DNA of 10,957 nt from NCBI GenBank assembly GCA_002476625.1, contig DLLC01000006.1, forward strand, positions 28,439-39,395. Reading direction: 5' to 3'. The stretch comes from Porphyromonadaceae bacterium UBA7572 (lineage in GTDB: Bacteria; Bacteroidota; Bacteroidia; Bacteroidales; Muribaculaceae). Every line of letters begins with the position of its first letter. The stretch's first letter is position 1. A program made the position numbers and the translations under genes. This document shows positions 1 through 5,684 of the stretch, piece after piece. The notes under the pieces were generated by a model. It made no database searches, had not been told where the DNA came from, and saw only the letters and a program-made list of their open reading frames with translations.

Positions 1-432
1 ATCAAGAAGGTGACCGCCGATGTGGAAGTGCTCAGCTACAACACTTCTGTGGCGGCATTTATGATATGCGTGAATGAGCTTTACTCACAGAAGTGCGTGA
101 GCAAGGCCATATTCCACGACCTCATTGTGGTGCTTGCCCCATTCGCTCCCCACATCTGCGAGGAGCTGTGGCATGTGCTGGGAGGTGAAGGCACCGTGTG
201 CGATGCCAAGTGGCCTGCCTTCAATGAGGAGTATCTCAAAGAGAGCAATGTGAAATACACCGTTATGTTCAACGGCAAGCCACGCTTCAACATAGAGGTG
301 GCTGTGGGCACCGACAAGGCTGAAGTGGAGCGCCTCGCCCTCACCGACAAGGGCGCGGAAAAATGGCTCGCTGGCAAGACACCGAAAAAGGTGATTGTTG
401 TGCCTAACAAAATCGTGAACGTAGTGATATAA
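1..432 (+). CDS. leuS: Leucyl-tRNA synthetase, C-terminal part (5' end outside window)
   Basis: This is the last ~143 codons of a class I aminoacyl-tRNA synthetase that charges tRNA-Leu in the cytoplasm. The frame is open from base 1, so the gene starts before the window; an internal GTG at base 10 is not the real start. The stretch FAPHICEELWHVLGG (about residues 50-64 of the visible part) is the typical end of the anticodon-binding helical domain of LeuRS. It is followed by the small C-terminal domain, with KYTVMFNGKPRF and the closing KKVIVVPNKIVNVVI characteristic of bacterial LeuRS. The catalytic HIGH and KMSKS motifs and the editing domain would lie upstream and cannot be seen. The gene ends 25 bases before a strong terminator-like hairpin. 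Family assignment is secure; the fragment shows nothing abnormal. Confidence 0.93.
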   Translation: MKKVTADVEVLSYNTSVAAFMICVNELYSQKCVSKAIFHDLIVVLAPFAPHICEELWHVLGGEGTVCDAKWPAFNEEYLKESNVKYTVMFNGKPRFNIEVAVGTDKAEVERLALTDKGAEKWLAGKTPKKVIVVPNKIVNVVI

Positions 433-456
433 TTTTTTTTAAAAAGCGTAAAAAAT

Positions 457-505
457 AAAAGGGTGTGCGCTTATGCTACTGTTAGCATATTTCACACCCT
501 TTTTT
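457..505 (+). terminator. Strong hairpin plus T-run after leuS
   Basis: An 11-bp perfect stem pairs AAAAGGGTGTG (457-467) with CACACCCTTTT (493-503). Inside it a second 7-bp stem pairs TATGCTA (472-478) with TAGCATA (483-489) around a 4-base loop. A T-run follows on the plus strand, and the A-run at the foot makes it potentially bidirectional. It fits an intrinsic terminator for leuS. The rdgB start is only 8 bases after the T-run, so no free promoter space remains between them; rdgB may depend on read-through or on a promoter overlapping the hairpin. Confidence 0.8.
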
Positions 506-512
506 ATAAGTA

Positions 513-1103
513 ATGATGAAAAAGATAGTTTTTGCCACCAACAATGCCCACAAGCTGAAAGAGCTGAGGGAGATAGTGGCCGACAAATTTCAAATATTGA
601 GCCTTGCCGATATTGATTGCCATGCCGACATTCCCGAAACCAGCCCCACTATTGAAGGAAACGCAGAGCAGAAGGCACGCTATATCAAGGATAATTACGG
701 CTACGATTGCTTCAGCGACGACACTTGCCTTGAGATTGACGCCCTTGGCGGCGAGCCAGGCGTGTACAGTGCGCGCTATGCCGAAGGCGCCGGTCACGAC
801 AGCGAGGCCAATATGCGCAAAGTGCTTGATAAAATGAGTGGTGTGCCAGAGGAGCGTCGCACCGCGCGGTTTCGCACGGCGGTGGCACTGATTCTTGAAG
901 GCGAACTGCATATTTTTGAAGGCACAGTTGAGGGGCACATACTCACTGCGAAACAGGGCGACAGCGGTTTTGGCTACGATCCTATTTTCCAGCCCGACGA
1001 GGCCGACGGACGCACCTTCGCGCAGATGAGCGCAGATGAGAAAAACGCCATTAGCCACCGTGGCCGTGCCGTAAAAAAACTGGTGGATTTTCTTTGCAAG
1101 TAA
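513..1103 (+). CDS. rdgB: dITP/XTP pyrophosphatase (RdgB/HAM1 family)
   Basis: This cytoplasmic house-cleaning enzyme hydrolyses non-canonical purine nucleoside triphosphates (dITP, ITP, XTP) to monophosphate and pyrophosphate, keeping damaged bases out of DNA and RNA. The 196-residue length is normal for the family. Family motifs are in order: FATNNAHKLKEL near the N-terminus (nucleotide-binding loop), IEGNAEQKA (47-55) with the metal-binding Glu, SDDTCLEIDALGGEPGVYSA (68-87) with the catalytic/metal-binding Asp pair, SGFGYDPIF (151-159) and SHRGRA (181-186). Two in-frame ATGs stand at 513 and 516, and either could be used; no clear Shine-Dalgarno sequence precedes them, as is usual in Bacteroidota. 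It lies directly after the leuS terminator. A 184-residue open frame on the opposite strand is a shadow. Function is confident from motif conservation. Confidence 0.95.
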   Translation: MMKKIVFATNNAHKLKELREIVADKFQILSLADIDCHADIPETSPTIEGNAEQKARYIKDNYGYDCFSDDTCLEIDALGGEPGVYSARYAEGAGHDSEANMRKVLDKMSGVPEERRTARFRTAVALILEGELHIFEGTVEGHILTAKQGDSGFGYDPIFQPDEADGRTFAQMSADEKNAISHRGRAVKKLVDFLCK

Positions 1104-1116
1104 AACCGTAAAAGTA

Positions 1117-1146
1117 AAGCGAGGGAGCAGCAGCTCTGCCTCGCTT
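1117..1146 (+). terminator. GC-rich hairpin after rdgB
   Basis: AAGCGAGG (1117-1124) pairs with CCTCGCTT (1139-1146), and an inner GAGC/GCTC stem closes a 4-base loop with a 2-base bulge, 13 bases after the rdgB stop. No T-run follows directly, so on its own it is a poor intrinsic terminator. The next structure, the palindromic repeat at 1159-1218, does end in a T-run and may complete termination. It could also be a 3' stability hairpin. Confidence 0.5.
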
Positions 1147-1158
1147 GATTATATGTGT

Positions 1159-1225
1159 AAAAAATGCGATTGTAACCGTAAAATTAACGTTAATTCTGCG
1201 ATTATAACCGCATTTTTTACGGTTA
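1159..1225. repeat. Palindromic ~60-bp repeat, copy 1 (ATPase 3' side)
   Basis: Bases 1159-1218 form a near-perfect inverted repeat centred at 1188/1189. Of 30 possible pairs, three are mismatches and two are G-T. The core is the 14-bp palindrome AATTAACGTTAATT (1182-1195), and the outer ends are AAAAAATGCG and CGCATTTTTT. A T-run leaves the stem on both strands, so it could terminate rdgB from the left and the minus-strand ATPase from the right; the ATPase stop is at 1228. TAACCGTAAAA (1173-1183) can also pair with TTTTACGGTTA (1215-1225) as an alternative fold. The stretch 1165-1224 is repeated in the same orientation at 2400-2460, with about four substitutions and one indel. Confidence 0.85.
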
Positions 1226-1227
1226 TT

Positions 1228-2361
1228 TTATAATAGAAAATTCAAATAGTTGTCAGGGTTCACCACATTAAATTGAGCGGTGGGATATGCTTTTGAAAAG
1301 CCTCCAGGCACTTTTGGCGTTTTCTTTCCCCACTTCATCTCGTAAGCGTTGATATTATCTCCTTTCTCCACAATTAAGTCAATTTCCTGCTGATCGTAGG
1401 TGCGCCAGAAGTGTAACTGCTGATGAAGCAGCATATTTTGGTTTTCTTTTATTTTCTCGGTTATAAAGAAATTTTCCCATAATTCACCCATGTCATGCCT
1501 ATTGTTGGCATCTTTAAAATCACCAATCACGGCATTTCTTATGCCATTGTCATAAAAATACCATTTTCCGGCTTTCGACACCTCTTTCCGCATATTTCTG
1601 CTGAAAGCTCTAATTTTATAGATTACAAACACCTTAGCCAGCAAATCAAGATATTTTTCCACCGTTTCGCGGTGCATACCGAGCTGTTTTCCCAATTCAT
1701 CATATTTCACTTCACTGCCAGCCTGATAGGCTATCAACTGGAGCAGACGGTTCATTTTAGCGGAATTCCTCAACCCGTCGATGGCGAGGATATCTTTCAA
1801 TAGATAGGCATTGACTATTTCTCTGAGGTATTCCTCTCTCATATTGTTGCTGGTCATTCCCACCACTTCAGGATAACTTCCGTAAATAAGGCGGTTGGTA
1901 AGATTTTGTTTGATTTCTATGCCGCTTTGTATTTGTGCTATCTCCTTTACGGAAAAGGAGGTAAGCATGAATTGTGAGGCTCGTCCCACAAGTGGCTCTC
2001 CTATCTTATTCAGTAAGTCGAATGAAGAAGAACCAGTGGCCACTACCTTAATGCCTTCAATTTCATCCACTATGAGCTTAATGATATGGCCAATGTCGGG
2101 TATGCTTTGCGCCTCGTCGATGGCAAGTAAATCCAAATCACCGAATAGATGGCGATAATTGCTCACCGATCGGTTTTGCAGCATATTGTGCACATCAATG
2201 TCTTCCCCATTAAGGATAACGGATTTGCCCTTATATCTCTTCACGATTTCTTTGAGTAAAAAGGTTTTTCCCACACGGCGTGCGCCATATATGAGCATGG
2301 CTTTACCGGGTGCCATTCGTTCTTCTATTTTTTTTTGGAGAATTCGTTTGATGGGTTCCAT
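1228..2361 (-). CDS. AAA+ ATPase of the DUF4143 (COG1373-like) family
   Basis: A 377-residue predicted cytoplasmic ATPase. The N-terminal AAA domain shows Walker A GARRVGKT (26-33), Walker B LDLLAIDEAQ (76-85) and a sensor-like stretch VVATGSSS (106-113). A middle region contains a winged-helix-like segment (about 217-250, with YDELGKQLGMHRETVEKYL). The C-terminal DUF4143-type region has EIDLIV (326-331) and YEMKWG (340-345), resembling the acidic and ExK residues of PD-(D/E)XK nuclease folds. Family proteins are widespread in Bacteroidota and archaea, often in several copies; their role is not established, so no function is claimed beyond ATP binding and possible DNA contact. The ATG at 2359-2361 fits a predicted promoter about 20 bp upstream. 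The gene runs against its neighbours, looks more AT-rich than they do, and is bracketed by two palindromic repeats, suggesting an accessory insertion. Confidence 0.85.
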   Translation of the reverse strand: MEPIKRILQKKIEERMAPGKAMLIYGARRVGKTFLLKEIVKRYKGKSVILNGEDIDVHNMLQNRSVSNYRHLFGDLDLLAIDEAQSIPDIGHIIKLIVDEIEGIKVVATGSSSFDLLNKIGEPLVGRASQFMLTSFSVKEIAQIQSGIEIKQNLTNRLIYGSYPEVVGMTSNNMREEYLREIVNAYLLKDILAIDGLRNSAKMNRLLQLIAYQAGSEVKYDELGKQLGMHRETVEKYLDLLAKVFVIYKIRAFSRNMRKEVSKAGKWYFYDNGIRNAVIGDFKDANNRHDMGELWENFFITEKIKENQNMLLHQQLHFWRTYDQQEIDLIVEKGDNINAYEMKWGKKTPKVPGGFSKAYPTAQFNVVNPDNYLNFLL

Positions 2362-2383
2362 AGTAAAATAATTTTTTATGTTG

Positions 2384-2391
2384 CAAAAATA
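2384..2391 (-). promoter_or_regulatory. Predicted -7 box for the 1228-2361 ATPase
   Basis: On the minus strand the octamer TATTTTTG matches the Bacteroidota -7 consensus TAnnTTTG. It lies 22 bases before the start codon, leaving a leader of roughly 20 bases. No good TTG-type -33 box is visible at the usual 19-21-bp spacing; that position falls inside palindromic repeat copy 2, whose edge is 8 bp upstream of the octamer. A repeat-binding protein would therefore overlap the promoter. Confidence 0.5.
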
Positions 2392-2398
2392 GTAAATT

Positions 2399-2460
2399 AT
2401 GCGGTTATAACCGTAAAATTAACGTTAATTCTGCGGTTATAACCGCATTTTTTTACAGTT
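2399..2460. repeat. Palindromic ~60-bp repeat, copy 2 (ATPase 5' side)
   Basis: This is the better-preserved copy. Bases 2399-2448 form an inverted repeat centred at 2423/2424 with one mismatch and one G-T pair out of 25. It is built of three small perfect palindromes: CGGTTATAACCG (2402-2413), AATTAACGTTAATT (2417-2430) and CGGTTATAACCG again (2434-2445). Their centres are exactly 16 bp apart. A T-run (2448-2454) follows on the plus strand. The copy has the same orientation as copy 1, about 1.24 kb away, and lies over the predicted -33 region of the ATPase promoter. Possible readings are an operator with stacked dimer sites, a mobile palindromic element, or a recombination site. Confidence 0.85.
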
Positions 2461-2511
2461 TTAATGGGCATTGCCAATTTATGTTACGTCTGACACCGAA
2501 ATTTAATTTGC

Positions 2512-2550
2512 CTAAAAAAGGCTTGAAACCAATATTTTTAGGCTATTTTT
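2512..2550 (+). other. Orphan hairpin with T-run in the 2461-2663 intergenic region
   Basis: GCCTAAAAA (from 2512) pairs with TTTTTAGGC (ending 2543) across a loop of about 14 bases, and a T-rich run follows on the plus strand. It looks like an intrinsic terminator, but no plus-strand gene lies upstream of it; the nearest upstream gene points away. It may insulate the redox operon from transcription out of the repeat, end a short unannotated RNA, or be a remnant. I see no coding gene between 2461 and 2663. Confidence 0.4.
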
Positions 2551-2633
2551 TGTAGTATTAAGCATAAGCGGCCGTAGCAGAAGGTAAAGACGATTTTTTT
2601 ATGCTGCCACATAATGCATTCAATTTTTTTGTG

Positions 2634-2641
2634 TAGATTTG
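2634..2641 (+). promoter_or_regulatory. Predicted -7 box for the redox operon
   Basis: TAGATTTG matches TAnnTTTG and lies 22 bases before the ATG at 2664, giving a leader of roughly 20 bases. A clear TTG-type -33 element at 19-21 bp is not seen, so the call rests on the -7 match and position. It would drive the polyferredoxin and the aldo/keto reductase together. Confidence 0.45.
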
Positions 2642-2663
2642 CGGAAAGAAAAAATGTTTGTTT

Positions 2664-4142
2664 ATGCTACGTAGAATAAGAATTGTGCTGGCCGCAGTGT
2701 GCACCATGCTTATCACGGTGCTTTTGCTTGACTTCACAGGTGCCGCTTATCACTGGCTGGGCTGGCTCTCAAGAATTCAGTTTTTGCCGGCGGTGCTGGC
2801 TCTCAATGTGGTGGTGATAGTGTCGCTGCTGCTGCTCACACTGGTGTTTGGCAGGGTGTACTGCTCTGTGATATGCCCCCTTGGAGTGATGCAGGATTTG
2901 ATTTCGTGGATTCACGGGCGAAGAAAGAAAAACCGCTTCACCTATGGCCGTCCTAAGAACTGGCTTCGCTATCCATTGCTCGCCATGCTTGTGGTGGGCG
3001 TGGCATTAGGTGTAGGGGCTATCGTGACGATTCTCTCGCCTTATGGCACCTATGGCACCATTGTGGGCAATCTGCTTCAGCCGCTCTACATCTGGTGCAA
3101 CAATGGGCTTGCCGCCATAGCCGAGCATTACGGCAGCTATGCGTTCTACGCTAAAGAAGTGTGGATAAAGAGTGTGCCTGTGCTGGTGTGCGCCATAGTG
3201 CTGTTTTTGGCCATCTTTGTGCTGGCATGGCGTGGTGGACGCACCTACTGTAACACCATTTGCCCTGTGGGCACGCTCCTTGGCTTTGTGGCGCGCTTTT
3301 CATGGCTTAAAGTGCATTTCGATACCGATAAATGCAAGAATTGCGGGCTTTGCGCCAAAAACTGCAAGGCATCGTGCATCGACTTGAAAGCTCATAAGAT
3401 TGACTATTCGCGGTGTGTGACTTGTGGCGACTGTGTGGATAAATGTGGCTTTGGCGCACTGACCTACGCACATGCGCCATCCGCAAAAAAAGAAGAATCG
3501 GACACCGCCCCCGTCGACGCCACACGCCGCGCTCTGCTTGTGGGTGCGGCAGCGCTTGGAGCGGAGGCGGCAATGGGCAAGCTGAAAAAGGTGGACGGCG
3601 GTATGACCGTGCTCGACGACCGCATCACTCCGCCGCGTCATGTCACGCCCACACCTCCAGGCTCATTGAGTGTGCGCAATTTGGAGCATCGCTGCGTGGG
3701 GTGCCAACTTTGCATTTCAAAGTGCCCCAATGGCGTGCTTCGTCCGTCGGCCGACCTTACACGGCTGATGCAGCCCGAAATGAATTTCGACCGAGGCTTC
3801 TGCCGCCCGGAGTGCACGATGTGCTCACACGTTTGTCCTGCCGGGGCCATCCAGCCCATCAGTGTGGCCGACAAGTCGAGCACGCAGATAGGGCATGCCG
3901 TTTGGCGCAGGAAATACTGTGTGCCGCTCACCGACAAGGTGGACTGTGGCAACTGCGCCCGCCACTGCCCCACCGGTGCTATCCAGATGGTGCCCAGCGA
4001 TCCTACCGACGACACCTCGTTTGAAATACCGGTAGTGAACACAGAGAAGTGCATTGGCTGTGGCTCGTGTGAATACGTGTGCCCGGCACGCCCTCACTCA
4101 GCTATATATGTGGAAGGGCACGAAACTCATAAAACTTTATGA
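2664..4142 (+). CDS. Membrane polyferredoxin, NapH-like/NapG-like fusion
   Basis: A 492-residue integral membrane electron carrier. The N-terminal half resembles NapH/RdxA-type proteins: about four membrane helices (roughly 7-27, 42-63, 105-124, 171-190), two Cys-x3-Cys-Pro motifs (CSVICP 67-72, CNTICP 196-201), then two 4Fe-4S motifs (Cys 224-234 and 251-261). A joining segment has a twin-arginine-like run with a hydrophobic stretch (TRRALLVGAAALGAEAA, 287-303). The C-terminal half resembles NapG, with four more cluster motifs: CVGCQLCISKCP (344-355), CRPECTMCSHVCP (380-392), Cys 419/428/431/435, and CIGCGSCEYVCP (463-474). Up to six 4Fe-4S clusters are predicted. The likely job is passing electrons from the quinone pool or a cytoplasmic donor to an envelope partner. 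No nitrate reductase genes are nearby. The ATG at 2664 is preferred over an upstream in-frame TTG at 2658. The stop lies 4 bases before the next gene, implying coupled translation. Confidence 0.85.
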   Translation: MLRRIRIVLAAVCTMLITVLLLDFTGAAYHWLGWLSRIQFLPAVLALNVVVIVSLLLLTLVFGRVYCSVICPLGVMQDLISWIHGRRKKNRFTYGRPKNWLRYPLLAMLVVGVALGVGAIVTILSPYGTYGTIVGNLLQPLYIWCNNGLAAIAEHYGSYAFYAKEVWIKSVPVLVCAIVLFLAIFVLAWRGGRTYCNTICPVGTLLGFVARFSWLKVHFDTDKCKNCGLCAKNCKASCIDLKAHKIDYSRCVTCGDCVDKCGFGALTYAHAPSAKKEESDTAPVDATRRALLVGAAALGAEAAMGKLKKVDGGMTVLDDRITPPRHVTPTPPGSLSVRNLEHRCVGCQLCISKCPNGVLRPSADLTRLMQPEMNFDRGFCRPECTMCSHVCPAGAIQPISVADKSSTQIGHAVWRRKYCVPLTDKVDCGNCARHCPTGAIQMVPSDPTDDTSFEIPVVNTEKCIGCGSCEYVCPARPHSAIYVEGHETHKTL

Positions 4143-4146
4143 CACT

Positions 4147-5595
4147 ATGGACAAGACTACACATAATAAGAAGAATATATTCAGCCGCAGATCGTTCTTG
4201 AAGGGACTGGGAATAGGCACAGCGGCTGTGGCTGCGCCAGCCACTATTGTGAGTTGCGCAAAGGAAAGTGCCGCCGATGGCGAGCAAGAGCCCCCCGTGG
4301 GGAAGATGACCTACCGCACCCAGCCCACATCGGGCGACAAGGTGTCGATTCTCGGCTATGGCATGATGCGCCTTCCCACCAAGAACGACCACATAGGAGA
4401 GCGCCAGAACGGAGAGGGTGAAATAGACCAGGATATGGTGAACAAGCAGGTGGACTATGCGCTGGAGCATGGACTTAACCTTTTCGACACTTCACCGGTT
4501 TACTGCAAGGGACTGAGCGAGAAAGCACTTGGCACTGCCCTCTCGCGCCACGACCGCAAGCAGTATTTCATCTCCACCAAAATGAGCAATATGCACGAAT
4601 ACTCGCGCGAGGCATCCATCGCCATGTTTGAAAAGTCGCTCGCCGACTTGCAGACCGACCACATCGACTACTATCTGTGGCATAACATAGGCGGCGACCG
4701 CCCGGAGGAGGGGCTCGACGCCATGGGGCTGTTTGAGGCGCGCTTTATCAACAATGGCATCATGGACTTCCTCAACCAGAAGAAGAAGGAGGGCGTGATC
4801 CGTAATCTCGGATTCTCATACCATGGCGACGTGGCTATTTTCGACCATGCGCTAAAGCTGCACGACCAGGGAAAGGTGAAATTCGACTTCGTGCTCATTG
4901 AGCTCAACTACCTCGACTGGAAGCACGCAAAGGAAATCAACGACTATAACACCAACGCAGAATATCTGTATGGCGAAATAGAAAAGCGCGGGCTGATGGC
5001 ATTCGTGATGGAACCGCTGCTTGGCGGATGGTTGAGCAACCTGCCCGACAAGCTGGTGGCACAGCTCAAACGGCGCGACCCCGACCACTCCGTGGCATCG
5101 TGGGCTTTCCGCTACGCCGCATCACACAAGAATGTGCTATGTGTGCTATCGGGAATGACCTATATGGAGCACTTGAAGGACAATTTGCGCACCTACTGCC
5201 CGCTCCATCCTCTCACCGAGGCGGAGATGCGCTTTCTCGACGAGGACATCTCCAAGCAGATAGTGGGCTACAACACCATTCCGTGTAACGACTGCAAATA
5301 CTGTATGCCTTGCCCCTACGGCATCGACATTCCTGGCATATTTGTGCACTACAATAAGTGCCTGAGCGCCGAAAATGTGGTGAAGAGCACAGCCGACCCC
5401 AACTACGAGAAGGCTCGGCGAGCCTTCCTCGTGGGCTACGACCGCAGTGTGCCCAAGCTCCGCCAGGCCGACCACTGCATAGGCTGCGGCAAATGCGTGA
5501 GCTCATGCCCTCAGCGCATCCGCATACCCGACGAGCTGCACCGCATCAGCGAGTATGTGGAAGCCATCAAGCAGCACCACGATGCCACCGAATAG
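4147..5595 (+). CDS. Tat-signal aldo/keto reductase with C-terminal 4Fe-4S domain
   Basis: A 482-residue oxidoreductase. The N-terminus has a twin-arginine signal (SRRSFLKG, 13-20), a hydrophobic stretch, and then IVSC at 34-37, which fits a lipobox, so the protein is probably exported folded and anchored at Cys37. Residues 55-350 form an aldo/keto reductase barrel whose tetrad is readable as Asp114 and Tyr119 (FDTSPVYCKG), Lys145 (ISTKM) and His179 (YYLWHN). The C-terminus has two ferredoxin motifs, CNDCKYCMPCP (380-390) and CIGCGKCVSSCP (444-455). Such fusions (COG1453-type) are common in anaerobes; substrates are mostly unknown. With no NADPH supply outside the cytoplasm, electrons likely come from the polyferredoxin encoded 4 bases upstream. 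The ATG at 4147 is chosen over a GTG at 4054 because it begins the Tat signal. Substrate cannot be told. Confidence 0.88.
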   Translation: MDKTTHNKKNIFSRRSFLKGLGIGTAAVAAPATIVSCAKESAADGEQEPPVGKMTYRTQPTSGDKVSILGYGMMRLPTKNDHIGERQNGEGEIDQDMVNKQVDYALEHGLNLFDTSPVYCKGLSEKALGTALSRHDRKQYFISTKMSNMHEYSREASIAMFEKSLADLQTDHIDYYLWHNIGGDRPEEGLDAMGLFEARFINNGIMDFLNQKKKEGVIRNLGFSYHGDVAIFDHALKLHDQGKVKFDFVLIELNYLDWKHAKEINDYNTNAEYLYGEIEKRGLMAFVMEPLLGGWLSNLPDKLVAQLKRRDPDHSVASWAFRYAASHKNVLCVLSGMTYMEHLKDNLRTYCPLHPLTEAEMRFLDEDISKQIVGYNTIPCNDCKYCMPCPYGIDIPGIFVHYNKCLSAENVVKSTADPNYEKARRAFLVGYDRSVPKLRQADHCIGCGKCVSSCPQRIRIPDELHRISEYVEAIKQHHDATE

Positions 5596-5604
5596 TGCCA
5601 AATA

Positions 5605-5650
5605 ATATCAGCCACGATTCAAATATTTTATCATATAGCTGAGATTTTTT
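5605..5650 (+). terminator. Weak hairpin terminator after the redox operon
   Basis: ATATCAGC (5605-5612) pairs with GCTGAGAT (5638-5645) with one mismatch, leaving a 25-base loop, and a T-run follows at once. The large loop makes it weak. Its T-run overlaps the predicted -33 element of the next promoter, so termination and re-initiation would share sequence. Confidence 0.35.
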
Positions 5651-5679
5651 GCAGAAGGGCGCAAGTTGCAGTAACTTTG
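5649..5679 (+). promoter_or_regulatory. Bacteroidota-type promoter of the GH3 gene, close to its start codon
   Basis: TTG at 5649-5651 and TAACTTTG at 5672-5679 are separated by exactly 20 bp, matching the -33 TTTG / -7 TAnnTTTG consensus with 19-21-bp spacing. The -7 box ends only 5 bases before the ATG at 5685. Transcription would then start at or very near the start codon, giving a leaderless or nearly leaderless mRNA. Confidence 0.6.
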
Positions 5680-5684
5680 CTGTG

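Noticed and set aside
504..1058. 184-residue open frame on the minus strand inside rdgB
   Set aside because: It lies wholly opposite a well-conserved gene, shows no recognisable motif, and is explained by codon bias of the real gene.
1159..2460. Insertion sequence or classical transposon bounded by terminal inverted repeats
   Set aside because: The bracketing copies are in direct orientation, the enclosed gene is not a transposase, and no target-site duplication was evident by eye.
2654..2674. Six-codon upstream reading frame (ATG at 2654, TAG at 2672) overlapping the polyferredoxin start
   Set aside because: It is very short, in an AT-rich leader, with no other support; chance is sufficient.
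3300..4097. Several antisense frames opposite the polyferredoxin gene
   Set aside because: They are shadows of a Cys-rich coding sequence with no independent motifs or starts.
4054..4146. Extended N-terminus of the aldo/keto reductase from an upstream GTG
   Set aside because: It would put 31 residues before the Tat signal and overlap the polyferredoxin; the ATG at 4147 gives a proper signal peptide.
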